A DNA stretch of 64,000 nucleotides from Streptomyces lydicus (GTDB taxonomy: Bacteria; Actinomycetota; Actinomycetes; Streptomycetales; Streptomycetaceae), in assembly GCF_000717345.1 (NCBI RefSeq), contig NZ_JNZA01000025.1:40685-104684 (forward strand), given 5' to 3'. This document shows, piece after piece, positions 45,091-53,887 of the stretch. The notes under the pieces were generated by a model, which saw only the letters and a program-made list of their open reading frames with translations, ran no database searches and was not told the origin of the DNA. The position numbers were made by a program, and so were the translations under genes. The first letter of the stretch is position 1. Each line of letters opens with the position of its first letter.

Positions 45091-45697
45091 CAATCCCGCC
45101 CTCCACCTTCGTGGATTCCTGCGTGTACCGGCTCGATCCTATGATCCGGGCCGCATGCCGGAGACGGCACGGGGTCGGCTGTACCGGAACTGGAACACGC
45201 AGGCCGGGGCGGGTGTGGGGGTGGAGCGCCGGTGTCTCGTGGGACGAGCGTGGCGCCGGTGGTCCCGGTGCGTGCTGCTGTTGTGCCTGTTCCTGTGGCC
45301 CGTTGTGGAGAAATCGAGATCACTTGTGTGGAAAGGAAGCGGATGTGTCCGCATTCTCCGAATGCCGGACTGCTCTTCTTCCTTATCGACCGAATTGACC
45401 CTCACTCGTATCGACTGCGTGATCGTATCGCCCCTGTGGTCCGTATCGATCTCCGGCAGGTGCCGTTCGATCTCCGGCAGGTGCCGTGCGGCTGACGGCT
45501 ACGGGAGCCGGCAGCCGCACGGGGGCCGCCGGCGGACGTCAGGAGAAATCCGCGGAAGCCGAGTGGCCCGGAAAATCAAGCAACCCCGAGCAACCCGATA
45601 TATCCGGGGAAACCGGGGAAACCGGAAAACCACGGCACGCCGAAGAGCGGTGCGCGACGCGGAAGGGCAGTGGGGCGGCAGAGGTGCGAAGGGCGGG
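45091..45697. other. 607-base non-coding region with tandem repeats
   Basis: It lies between the ATPase gene (its promoter must be in the left part) and the end of the 133-residue gene. It holds an exact adjacent 21-bp duplication (45446-45487), a run of CCGGGGAAA-type 9-mers (45604-45631) and an A/T-rich GATATATC (45597-45604). I found no gene or clear terminator. Confidence 0.5.
45446..45487. repeat. Exact 21-bp tandem duplication
   Basis: Positions 45446-45466 are repeated base for base at 45467-45487. The unit contains CTCCGGCAGGTGCC. It lies in non-coding DNA, so it may be a duplicated protein-binding site or a recent slippage event. Confidence 0.9.
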
Positions 45698-46099
45698 TCA
45701 GCCGCGGTGTCCGCGACCGCCGCGGCGCGGCGCGGTGACGATGTTGCCGGTCGGGCCGTCGCGCTCGGCGCGCTCCTCGTCCTCCTTGGCCTCCTGCTCC
45801 TTCTGCCAGGCCGCGAACTTCGCGCGGGACTCCTCGCGCTCGGCCATGGTCTGGTCCTCGGCGGCCCGCCGCATCTCGTTGAGCCGGTCGCCCATGGCGT
45901 CCATGTAGCCGGGCGTCTGGATGGCGTCCTTCATGCCGATGCGGCCGGAGAGCACCTCCTGGGCCATCTCCTGGAGCTTGCCGCCGACCTTGGGGTTGTC
46001 CGCCAGGACCTTCAGCGCCTTGCGCAGCCGGTGCGCCTGCTCCGGATCCTGGGCGACGTCCATCAGGTCCTCGTCCTGGATCTCTCGCTCGTTGCTCAT
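45698..46099 (-). CDS. Small helical protein of unknown function in ESX locus
   Basis: A 133-residue soluble protein with no signal peptide. The acidic amino end is followed by DPEQAHRLRKALKVLADNPKVGG and a long charged coiled-coil-like helix (about 75-115, rich in Glu, Arg, Lys and Gln). The end is basic and glycine-rich (RRGGRGHRG). ATG 46099 has GGGGGCAGGG upstream. No family recognised. It sits between the SUKH/ATPase pair and the third WXG pair, pointing away from the latter with about 240 bases of shared upstream DNA. Confidence 0.7.
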   Translation of the reverse strand: MSNEREIQDEDLMDVAQDPEQAHRLRKALKVLADNPKVGGKLQEMAQEVLSGRIGMKDAIQTPGYMDAMGDRLNEMRRAAEDQTMAEREESRAKFAAWQKEQEAKEDEERAERDGPTGNIVTAPRRGGRGHRG

Positions 46100-46337
46100 C
46101 CCTGCCCCCTAGAACGTCATGGCACAGCAACCGCGTGTGCGGCACCGGCGTCCTGAGTGTAATGACGGGTGTGAACGGGTCGTCAAGGCGGGGGTTGTCG
46201 GTAATGCCGCAAATTGCTCCGTATGCATTCCGTGCTCCGTCCGCCGGCCGCTCGACGGAGGGCATCGGGCCTATTGCGGGTGTGCTAGACCTGAGGCGAT
46301 GTTGGCAGGTAGCTGTCATTCAATTCGGGGAGAAATG

Positions 46338-46646
46338 ATGTCCGACGAAGTCCGGCTCAGTACGGAGGAGTTGCACAAGCTCGGTGCGACCTTCGAGATA
46401 CGCGCGGAAGAACTGAGCCGGCAGCTGGCCGCATTCAGACGGCGGGCGGATGCCGAGGCGCTGCGGGACGGTTTCGGCAGCCAGGAGGCCGCCCGGCCGT
46501 TCCGTGAGCTGTACGAGCAGGCCGAGCACGCCCTCGTCCAGCTGCAGCAGCGGCTCGCCGAGGTCGGCAGCGGCCTGAAGGAGACCGCCGGCACCACGCA
46601 GGCGGCCGAGGACGAGCTGGTCGAGATGATGCGGAGCGTCAAGTGA
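46338..46646 (+). CDS. Small WXG100-like helical protein
   Basis: A 102-residue two-helix protein without signal peptide. A DGFGSQEAARPFRELYEQ turn region stands where WXG is usual. Start at ATG 46338 or 46335 (adjacent codons), with GGGGAGA a few bases upstream. Its stop overlaps the start of the next gene (GTGA), so the two are translationally coupled, like EsxA/EsxB-type or PE/PPE-type pairs. It is probably a secreted or chaperone partner. Confidence 0.75.
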   Translation: MSDEVRLSTEELHKLGATFEIRAEELSRQLAAFRRRADAEALRDGFGSQEAARPFRELYEQAEHALVQLQQRLAEVGSGLKETAGTTQAAEDELVEMMRSVK

Positions 46647-47371
46647 GCGAGCGACGCAACCCCGAGGCACTGCACGAAGCGGCGGCCGGCTGGCGGGAGA
46701 TGGGCAAGCACCTGGACGGCATGGTCCGCGATCTGGACCGGCACGTCGGTACCGCCGCGGCGGCCAACTGGCAGGGCCCGGCGGGCGAGGCGTTCGCCGC
46801 GGACTGGCACCGCCTCAAGCGGTCCGTCGACGACTCGCTGCCCGCGTTCGAACTGGCCGCCGCGGATCTGGAGACCGCCGCGGCCGCACCCCCCGACGAC
46901 CACAAGGACGAGGACCACGGTGCCCCGCCGGTGAACAACTCGGCGAACGGCGGGCAGTCGTCCGGCGCCGAGGCCGCCTACGGCTTCATGGCGCTCGGTC
47001 AGCTCGCCAACGGCCTGGGCGGCGCGTTCGGCAAGCGCGGCGGGCGGGGCGGCGGCCAGAGCTCCGTGCCGGTCGTGCGGCACACGTGGGAGACCTCGAC
47101 GGCCGCGCAGGGTCCGGACCCCTTCGGGCCGGGGCAGAGCGGCGCCGCCGCGACGCGCGGCGGGGAGGGCCTCGCCAAGGGCGTACGGACCCAGCCGGCC
47201 GGTCCGGACGCGGGACCGGGCGACGAGCGGGCCCCGAAGGCCGCGGCGGAGAAGCCCGCGAAGGCGGGGAAGCGGGAAGAGGCGGGGAAGCCGGAAGAGC
47301 CGGCGAAGCCGGAGGAGAAGGCCACGGACGCGGCCACCCCCGACACCCGCCGGCACGGCGCCTTCGGCTGA
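46643..47371 (+). CDS. WXG100-type protein with disordered charged tail
   Basis: A 242-residue protein. The amino domain (1-85) is a two-helix WXG100 fold with W43-Q44-G45 (AANWQGPAGEAFAADW). The rest is low-complexity, rich in glycine, alanine, proline and lysine/glutamate (EKPAKAGKREEAGKPEE), and presumably disordered. The GTG start overlaps the preceding stop. It is the larger member of the third accessory pair of the locus and is probably exported by the ESX machine; no enzymatic motif. Confidence 0.78.
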   Translation: MSERRNPEALHEAAAGWREMGKHLDGMVRDLDRHVGTAAAANWQGPAGEAFAADWHRLKRSVDDSLPAFELAAADLETAAAAPPDDHKDEDHGAPPVNNSANGGQSSGAEAAYGFMALGQLANGLGGAFGKRGGRGGGQSSVPVVRHTWETSTAAQGPDPFGPGQSGAAATRGGEGLAKGVRTQPAGPDAGPGDERAPKAAAEKPAKAGKREEAGKPEEPAKPEEKATDAATPDTRRHGAFG

Positions 47372-47415
47372 CCGGCTGACCGGCCGGCCGCGCCGCCGGC
47401 CCCGATGCCCACGGC

Positions 47416-47465
47416 GAAACGGCGGTGGGGCGCCCCTCCTGAGAGGGACGCCCCACCGCCGTTTC
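47416..47465. terminator. Bidirectional terminator between the WXG pair and eccC
   Basis: A 17-bp perfect stem (47416-47432 with 47449-47465), extended by four inner pairs past one mismatch. It stands between convergent genes and ends 12 bases before the eccC stop codon. GTTTCC follows on + and TTTCGCC on -. Confidence 0.88.
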
Positions 47466-47477
47466 CTGTGTGGCCCG

Positions 47478-50400
47478 TTACTGGCCGTGCGCCGGCAGCC
47501 AGCCCGTCTGGACCAGCTGCGCACCGCGCTTGCGGGTGATGAACGTGGCCCGGCCGGGCGTGAGGGGCTGTCCCTTGATGTTGCCCATCAGCGGGCCCTC
47601 CGCCGGGTCGGCGGAGAGGATCAGACCCTGGGCGCCGAGCTCCTTCGTACGCTGCATCACGGGCTCGAAGGACGACCGTCCGGCGCCCGAGGAGCTGCGC
47701 GCGATGATCAGGCGCAGACCCAGGTCACGGGCGAACGGCAGGTACTCCAGCAGCGGCTGCAGCGGGTTGCCGCTGCTGGTCGCCACCAGGTCGTAGTCGT
47801 CCACGATCACGAACGCGTCCGGCAGGTCGTACCAGCTGCGGTTGCGCAGCTGCTCCGGCGTGACGTCCGGCCCGGGCATCCGGCGGCCCAGCGAACCGGC
47901 CAGCCCGCTGATGACCTCCTGCAGCTGCGGCCCCGCGGCGCAGTACTTGTACAGATGGCTCTCCGGGACCTCGCCGAGCAGCGCGCGACGGTAGTCGGAG
48001 ACCACCATCAGCGCCTTGTCGGACGGGTACCGCTCGGCGATCTGCTTGGTCAGCAGGCGCAGCAGCGACGACTTGCCCGACTCGCTCTCGCCGTAGATGA
48101 CCAGCAGCGGGTCGGTCTCGAAGTCGATGAACGCCGGGGACAGCGTGGTCTCGTCGACACCGATCGCGATGCCGTGCTCCGGGTAGTCGTTGCCCTTGGG
48201 CAGCTCGTTGACGTGCAGCATCGTCGGCAGCATCCGCACCTTGGGGGCGGGCTCGCCCTGCCAGTGCTCCTTGACCGTCGACACCAGGTTCGCGATGCCG
48301 TCGCTGATCGTCTCCGGGTCGCTCATCCCGTCCAGGCGCGGCAGCGCCGAGAGGAAGTCGAGCTTGTCGGGGGACAGACCACGGCCCGGCTTGCCCATCG
48401 GGACGTTCTCCGCGCGCTTGCGGTCGAACTCCGACTCCATCGGGTCACCCAGGCGCAGCTCGACGCGGTTGAGGAGCTGGTCGCGCAGCGCGGGCCGGAC
48501 CTCGGTGTAGCGGGCCGCACCGAGGATCAGGTGGACACCGAAACCGAGACCCCGCGCGGCGATGTCCAGGATCACCGGGTCGAGCTGCTCGTAGTCGGTC
48601 TTGAAGGTTCCCCAGCCATCGATGATCAGGAAGACGTCGCCCCACTTCTCGTCGGGGAAGGCGCCCGCGGCCCGCCGCTGGCGGTAGGTCGCGATCGAGT
48701 CGATGCTGTTGGCCCGGAAGAACTCCTCGCGCTGGTTGAGGATGCCGACGACCTCGGCGACCGTACGGCGGACCTTCTCCGCGTCCAGACGCGAGGCGAC
48801 ACCGCCGACGTGCGGCAGGTCCTCCATCGTCAGCATGCCGCCGCCGCCGAAGTCGAGGCAGTAGAACTGCACCTCGGCCGGGGTGTGGGTGAGCGAGAAC
48901 GCCGCGATGGCGGAGCGGATCAGGGTGGACTTGCCGGACTGCGGACCACCGACGACCAGGCCGTGACCGGCACCGGCGGAGAAGTCCAGGTACATCACGT
49001 CACGCCGCTGCTCGAACGGCTTGTCCACCAGCGCGACCGGCACCACGAGCTTGCCGAGTGCGGTGTACTCCGGCGCGTGCACGCCCCGCTCGGGCGTGAC
49101 CGCCAGCGTCGGCAGCAGCTGGTTGACGGTCGGCGCCTCCTCCAGCGGGGGCAGCCACACCTGGTGGGCCGGCGGGCCCTGGCCCTGCATGCGCTGGACC
49201 ATCACGTCCAGCACGGTGTCGGCGAGCGCGTCGTCGACCTCGGGCTCGGTCGCCTCGACGGCGACCGGCTCCTCGATGATCTGCTCGACGACCGGGGCCG
49301 CGGTGAACGGCACCGGCATCCGCATCGACCGGCCGCCGCTGCCGCCCCGGCCGCCGCCGCCCGGACCGCGATAGGTACCGGACACGTACGCGGCCTTGAA
49401 CTGCACCATCGTCTCGGTGTCGTACTTGAGGATGCCGGAACCGGGAACGTTCGGCAGGTGGTAGGCGTCCGGCACACCGATCGCCGTGCGCGACTCGGCC
49501 GCCGAGAACGTCCGCAGACCGAGCCGGTAGGACAGGAAGGTGTCCAGACCGCGCAGCTTGCCCTCTTCCAGACGCTGCGAGGCGAGCAGCATGTGCACAC
49601 CCATCGAACGGCCGATGCGGCCGATCTGGATGAACATCTCGATGAAGTCGGGCTTGGCGGCGAGCAGCTCGGAGAACTCGTCGATGATCATCACCAGCGA
49701 CGGCAGCGGGTCCAGCGGGGCACCCGCGGCACGCGCCTTCTCGTAGTCGGTGATGTTCGCGTAGTTGCCCGCGGAGCGCAGCAGCTCCTGACGGCGCTGG
49801 AGCTCACCGGTGATCGAGTCGCGCATGCGGTCGATCAGCGTGACGTCCTCACCGAGGTTGGTGATGACCGCCGCGACGTGCGGCATCTCCGACATGCCGG
49901 TGAAGGTGGCGCCACCCTTGAAGTCCGCGAGGATGAAGTTGAGCGTCTCGGAGGAGTGGGTGACCGCGAGCGCGAGGACCAGGGTGCGCAGCACCTCGGA
50001 CTTACCGGAACCGGTCGCACCCACGCACAGGCCGTGCGGACCCATGCCCTGCTGCGAGGCTTCCTTGATGTCCAGCATGACGGGCTGGCCGTCGCGGTCG
50101 ACGCCGATCGGGACGCGCAGCCGCTCGGACAGCGTCCGGGGCCGCCAGGTGCGGGCCACGTCCAGGGCACCGGCGTCGCCGATGTTGAGCAGGTCGGTGA
50201 AGTCCAGGGCGGACAGCAGCGGTTCCTCGCCGTCCGCGCCGGTGCCCGCGCGCAGCGGAGCGAGCTGACGGGCCAGCGACTCCGACTCGGCGATCGACAG
50301 GGTGTCGCACACACCGTGGTAGACCGCGCCGTTGGCCGACTCCAGCACCAGCTTGCCCGGCCACACCTGGACGGCGAGACCGCCGCGGATCTCGTCCAGA

Positions 50401-51437
50401 TCGCCCGGTACGACCTCCAGGATGGTGACGCCCTGCAGGCCCTCGGCCCCGGCGATCACCGAGTCCATCGGTACCTCGCCGCCGTCGAGCACGATCACCA
50501 CGTGCGGGGCGTCGGTCACCGGGGTGCCCTGCGGGTTGAACCGCCCGCGACCGTCCAGGTCGTCGGCCAGCAGTTCCTCGACCTCGCCGAGGTCACCGAC
50601 GACCAGCCGGCGGCTGCCCGCGCCGTCCGTCGTCTTGTCCTGCACGTGCGGCAGCCACTTCGTCCACTCCCACTCCGCCTGCGCGCCCGGCGCGGCGACG
50701 ACCGCCACGACCAGGTCCTCGGGGGAGTGCAGGGTGCACAGCTGGGCCAGGATGGCGCGCGAGGCGCCGTAGACGGTGTCCGGGTCACCGGAGACGGTCA
50801 GGTGGTAGAAGGCGCGCAGCGACACCGCGAGCGGCAGGTTGTCCAACTGGCCGTGCTTGTCGAGGAATTCCTTCATCGCATGCGCGGTGAGCGGCTCCAG
50901 CTCGTCGACCGGAGCGGTCTCCGGGGCCCGCAGCGGGGTGGCCAGCTGCTGCGGCCCGAGCCCGAGACGCACCTGCCCGAAGTCGGGGTCGGACGCCCGG
51001 CGTTCCCATACGCGTTTGCCCTCGGCCACGATCGACCACAACTGGCTCGGATCGGGGTGGGTGTAAAGCTGGGCATCGCGCTGTTTCCGTGCGGTGCGCC
51101 GTACCTCTTTTCGCTTCTGCGTAAGGTACTTGAGGTAATCCTGGCGCTCCTGAACCATTTGTCCGGAAGGGCCTTGGCGCGCCTTGACGATCTGCACGAT
51201 CGCCATTGCCAGGGTGGACGCCACCATAAAGCCGCCCATGATTTTCATGAACGGCTGATTGCCCATGAACAGGAATCCGGCAGAAGACGCCATACCCATC
51301 ATGGGCATCAGCGTCATCAGCATGTTCTCTGATTCGCCTTCACGCGGCAGCTCCGGCGGTGCCTCGAGTGTCACCTCCTCCGAGGGAACTTCGGGTGGCA
51401 GCGCGCGGGGCGGGCGCTTGACGATGACAACGCTCAC
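47478..51437 (-). CDS. eccC: Type VII secretion ATPase EccC (FtsK/SpoIIIE family, three ATPase domains in one chain)
   Basis: The 1319-residue motor of the ESX machine. Two amino-terminal membrane helices (around 40-85) are followed by three P-loop domains: GATGSGKS at about 472 with Walker B LVMIIDEFSELL; GGPQSGKST at about 829 with FLIIDGWGTF; and GESESGKSS at about 1114 with FVIVDDYDLV. Only the first has the DE pair needed for hydrolysis, which agrees with the known regulation of EccC, where the later domains bind substrate signals. EccCa and EccCb are fused, unlike ESX-1. Start GTG 51437. Divergent from eccD. Confidence 0.96.
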   Translation of the reverse strand: MSVVIVKRPPRALPPEVPSEEVTLEAPPELPREGESENMLMTLMPMMGMASSAGFLFMGNQPFMKIMGGFMVASTLAMAIVQIVKARQGPSGQMVQERQDYLKYLTQKRKEVRRTARKQRDAQLYTHPDPSQLWSIVAEGKRVWERRASDPDFGQVRLGLGPQQLATPLRAPETAPVDELEPLTAHAMKEFLDKHGQLDNLPLAVSLRAFYHLTVSGDPDTVYGASRAILAQLCTLHSPEDLVVAVVAAPGAQAEWEWTKWLPHVQDKTTDGAGSRRLVVGDLGEVEELLADDLDGRGRFNPQGTPVTDAPHVVIVLDGGEVPMDSVIAGAEGLQGVTILEVVPGDLDEIRGGLAVQVWPGKLVLESANGAVYHGVCDTLSIAESESLARQLAPLRAGTGADGEEPLLSALDFTDLLNIGDAGALDVARTWRPRTLSERLRVPIGVDRDGQPVMLDIKEASQQGMGPHGLCVGATGSGKSEVLRTLVLALAVTHSSETLNFILADFKGGATFTGMSEMPHVAAVITNLGEDVTLIDRMRDSITGELQRRQELLRSAGNYANITDYEKARAAGAPLDPLPSLVMIIDEFSELLAAKPDFIEMFIQIGRIGRSMGVHMLLASQRLEEGKLRGLDTFLSYRLGLRTFSAAESRTAIGVPDAYHLPNVPGSGILKYDTETMVQFKAAYVSGTYRGPGGGGRGGSGGRSMRMPVPFTAAPVVEQIIEEPVAVEATEPEVDDALADTVLDVMVQRMQGQGPPAHQVWLPPLEEAPTVNQLLPTLAVTPERGVHAPEYTALGKLVVPVALVDKPFEQRRDVMYLDFSAGAGHGLVVGGPQSGKSTLIRSAIAAFSLTHTPAEVQFYCLDFGGGGMLTMEDLPHVGGVASRLDAEKVRRTVAEVVGILNQREEFFRANSIDSIATYRQRRAAGAFPDEKWGDVFLIIDGWGTFKTDYEQLDPVILDIAARGLGFGVHLILGAARYTEVRPALRDQLLNRVELRLGDPMESEFDRKRAENVPMGKPGRGLSPDKLDFLSALPRLDGMSDPETISDGIANLVSTVKEHWQGEPAPKVRMLPTMLHVNELPKGNDYPEHGIAIGVDETTLSPAFIDFETDPLLVIYGESESGKSSLLRLLTKQIAERYPSDKALMVVSDYRRALLGEVPESHLYKYCAAGPQLQEVISGLAGSLGRRMPGPDVTPEQLRNRSWYDLPDAFVIVDDYDLVATSSGNPLQPLLEYLPFARDLGLRLIIARSSSGAGRSSFEPVMQRTKELGAQGLILSADPAEGPLMGNIKGQPLTPGRATFITRKRGAQLVQTGWLPAHGQ

Positions 51438-51637
51438 CGAGGCATCAGTCCTTCATGCATCTCGCAGTCTCGGACCGCCCCCGTTGGATTCGACGGTCCC
51501 CCCGAGCCAAGTCCTTGGCCCGAACCAGGCGTTGATCCTACTGTTAAGCGTCAAGTCTCGGGGTGGGTGGGGCCGTCGCTGAATTGGACGGTACGCTGAC
51601 GCCTCGCGAGCGTGCCGTGGCCCCGCAGAGACGGCTC

Positions 51638-51645
51638 TATATATA
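51638..51645 (+). promoter_or_regulatory. TATATATA box in the eccC/eccD divergent region
   Basis: A run TATATATA, 48 bases upstream of the eccD GTG, very unusual in this GC-rich DNA and well placed for a -10 element. I see no -35 at 17-18 bases. An imperfect inverted repeat GGTACGCT/AGCGTGCC lies just upstream (51590-51616). Confidence 0.4.
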
Positions 51646-51692
51646 CGGCGCGCGACGCGACAAAACGCCCAACGGATAGGGGGAACCGCCAG

Positions 51693-53156
51693 GTGAGCAC
51701 GAGCACTGGCACCGGCTTTTGCCGGGTCACAGTCGCCGCGCCGGACGCACGGATCGACGTGGCTCTGCCGGAGGACGTCGCGCTGGTCGACATTTACCCG
51801 GAGATCCTGCGGCTCTCCGGGCAGTCCCAGGCGGAGGGCGCACCGACCGGCTATCACCTCGTACGCCGCGACGGCACGGTTCTCGACGCCGGACAGTCAC
51901 TCGCCCAGCAGCAGATCCTCGACGGCGACCTGCTTCTGCTGAAGCCGTTCGCCGAGTCGCTGCCGCTCCCGGTCTTCGACGACGTCTCCGACGCCGTCGC
52001 CTCCGCGGTCAAGCGCAACCGCAGCCGCTGGAGCGACGACCTCATGCATCTCGTCGGCCTCACCGCCGGTGTGCTGCTGCTCGTCATGATGGCGTTCGCC
52101 CTGTGGTTCTCGAACCCCGTCAACCGCGACATGCACCGCCTGCCCGGCATCATCGCCGGCGTCGTCGGCATCGTCCTGGTCGCGCTGGCCGGCGTCCGCG
52201 CCCGGGTCTACGACGACCACGGCTCCTCCATCGCGCTGGGCCTGGCCGCGCTGCCGCACCTGCTGATCGCCGGCTCCGGCATCTTCCCGGTCGACCCCGG
52301 CGCCGGCCCCGGACGGCTGCACCTCCTCGTCGGCTGCGTGACCGTACTGATCGCCTCGGTCCTCCTGGTGGTGCTGCTGCCGCGCGGTGACGCCCCCTTC
52401 GTCGCGGCCGCCTTCCTCTCCGCCATCGGCACCCTCGCGGTCTTCGCCGCGATCCTCACCGACGCCGCGCCCCGCGAGGTCGCCGCCGTCACCGCCGTCG
52501 TCGCCATCGCCATGGTCGCCTGGCTGCCCGGCCTCTCCGCCCGCTTCGCCCGCCTGCCCATCGGCTACAAGTCGCCCGACCAGATCGCCAAGGGCTCCTT
52601 CGAGGGCGGCGGCGAGACCGAGTCCGTCGACTTCGTCAAGATCGGCAACCAGGCCAAGCGCGGTCACGAGCTGCTGCTCGGCCTCGTCGCCGGCTGCTCC
52701 GCCCTGGTCGTCGGCTCGGCCGGTGTCGTCCTCGGCTTCTCCGACAACATGTGGGCCCAGCTGCTCGCGCTGACCGCCGGCATCACGATCATGCTCCGCG
52801 CCCGGCTTTTCGACTACACCGCGCAGGTCGCCTGCCTGACCATCGCCGGCATCCTGACGATCGTCCTGCTGATCCTGGGTATCACGCTGCACCCGCCGAC
52901 GGACATCTTCGTCGACCTCATGCAGTACCAGGACTCCGGCCCGCTCAACATCCGCACCGTCTGGTTCTCCAGCAGCATCGCGGTGGGCGCCGCCCTCCTG
53001 GTCGGCGTCGGCCTGATCGTCCCGCGCAAGGGCGTCACCCCCTTCTGGGGCCGGATCTTCGACATCTTCGACGGACTGGTCCTGCTGTCCCTGGTGCCGC
53101 TGTGCCTGGCGGTCCTGGACATCTACAACAAGGTGCGCGGCCTCACCGGCAGCTAG
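51693..53156 (+). CDS. eccD: Type VII secretion integral membrane protein EccD
   Basis: A 487-residue protein. A ubiquitin-like amino domain (about 1-95; VTVAAPDARIDVALPEDVALVDIYPEIL) is followed by about eleven membrane helices from residue 125 on, the EccD layout. EccD forms the channel-like walls of the inner-membrane complex. The GTG at 51693 was chosen because GGGGGAA stands upstream and it begins at the ubiquitin-like domain. The gene ends at a strong terminator before rpsO, the right border of the ESX locus. Confidence 0.93.
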   Translation: MSTSTGTGFCRVTVAAPDARIDVALPEDVALVDIYPEILRLSGQSQAEGAPTGYHLVRRDGTVLDAGQSLAQQQILDGDLLLLKPFAESLPLPVFDDVSDAVASAVKRNRSRWSDDLMHLVGLTAGVLLLVMMAFALWFSNPVNRDMHRLPGIIAGVVGIVLVALAGVRARVYDDHGSSIALGLAALPHLLIAGSGIFPVDPGAGPGRLHLLVGCVTVLIASVLLVVLLPRGDAPFVAAAFLSAIGTLAVFAAILTDAAPREVAAVTAVVAIAMVAWLPGLSARFARLPIGYKSPDQIAKGSFEGGGETESVDFVKIGNQAKRGHELLLGLVAGCSALVVGSAGVVLGFSDNMWAQLLALTAGITIMLRARLFDYTAQVACLTIAGILTIVLLILGITLHPPTDIFVDLMQYQDSGPLNIRTVWFSSSIAVGAALLVGVGLIVPRKGVTPFWGRIFDIFDGLVLLSLVPLCLAVLDIYNKVRGLTGS

Positions 53157-53177
53157 CGCACCCGCGGCCCCGGCTGC

Positions 53178-53205
53178 GGCCCCCCGACCACCCGGTCGGG
53201 GGGCC
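53178..53205 (+). terminator. Terminator of eccD
   Basis: A 12-bp perfect stem (53178-53189 with 53194-53205), ACCC loop, then GTTTTC. It lies 22 bases after the stop. Confidence 0.92.
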
Positions 53206-53307
53206 GTTTTCAACTGGTACGCTGTGTGACGGCCCGGACGAGTCATCCAAGATTCCCTGTGATGTCAACCAGGGACGCTCACCGGCCGGAACCCTGAGGA
53301 GTACCGC

Positions 53308-53595
53308 GTGTCGCTCGACGCCGCTACGAAGAAGCAGATCATGGCCGAGTTCGCCACCAAGGAAGGTGACACCGGCTCCCCCGAGGTCCAGGTCGCGATG
53401 CTCTCCCGCCGCATCTCGGACCTGACCGAGCACCTCAAGACCCACAAGCACGACCACCACTCCCGCCGTGGTCTGCTGCTGCTGGTCGGCCAGCGCCGCC
53501 GCCTGCTGCAGTACCTGGCGAAGAAGGACATCACGCGCTTCCGCGCGCTGGTCGAGCGCCTGGGCATCCGCCGCGGCGCGGCGGGCGCCAAGTAA
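53308..53595 (+). CDS. rpsO: 30S ribosomal protein S15
   Basis: A 95-residue S15 protein, complete and normal in length ([39 protein letters not shown]). It binds 16S rRNA and bridges to the 50S subunit. GTG start with TGAGGAG 9 bases upstream. It is followed by an intercistronic hairpin and pnp, the conserved rpsO-pnp order. In S. coelicolor the two are co-transcribed and processed by RNase III. Confidence 0.97.
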   Translation: MSLDAATKKQIMAEFATKEGDTGSPEVQVAMLSRRISDLTEHLKTHKHDHHSRRGLLLLVGQRRRLLQYLAKKDITRFRALVERLGIRRGAAGAK

Positions 53596-53601
53596 GACGC
53601 C

Positions 53602-53640
53602 GTAAAGGGAGCGGTTCCCACCGGGGGCCGCTCCCTTTGC
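53602..53640 (+). terminator. rpsO-pnp intercistronic hairpin (partial terminator and probable RNase III site)
   Basis: A 13-bp stem (53602-53614 with 53628-53640, one G-T pair) over a 13-base loop, 6 bases after the rpsO stop. The equivalent hairpin in S. coelicolor is an RNase III cleavage site (established); here the same role is inferred. Confidence 0.8.
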
Positions 53641-53887
53641 CGTACGCACCGGACACCCACGCCACCTCATGGTGGACGGAACCTTTGTAGTCTGGTGCCA
53701 TATCGCAAAACTGAACGCGGTAGGAGCGCCTCCTGGCCGCCGGTCCTCGGTAGTGGCCCCCGGACGATCCATGCACGGCATGTCGCATCACTCCGGGTGC
53801 TTCGATCGAAGACCGGCCCGCACCGGCGCTCCACCGAGAAGGTCTGCTGCCACACGGGCAGCAGACGCAGACGAGGAGATATTCCTG

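Noticed and set aside
45091..45697. Possible mobile-element remnant in the repeat-bearing gap
   Set aside because: No terminal inverted repeats, no transposase fragment and no target-site duplication beyond the simple 21-bp tandem copy.
47487..51332. 1281-residue open frame on the + strand
   Set aside because: Antisense shadow of eccC caused by GC-biased third positions. No motif, and eccC on the other strand is unambiguous.
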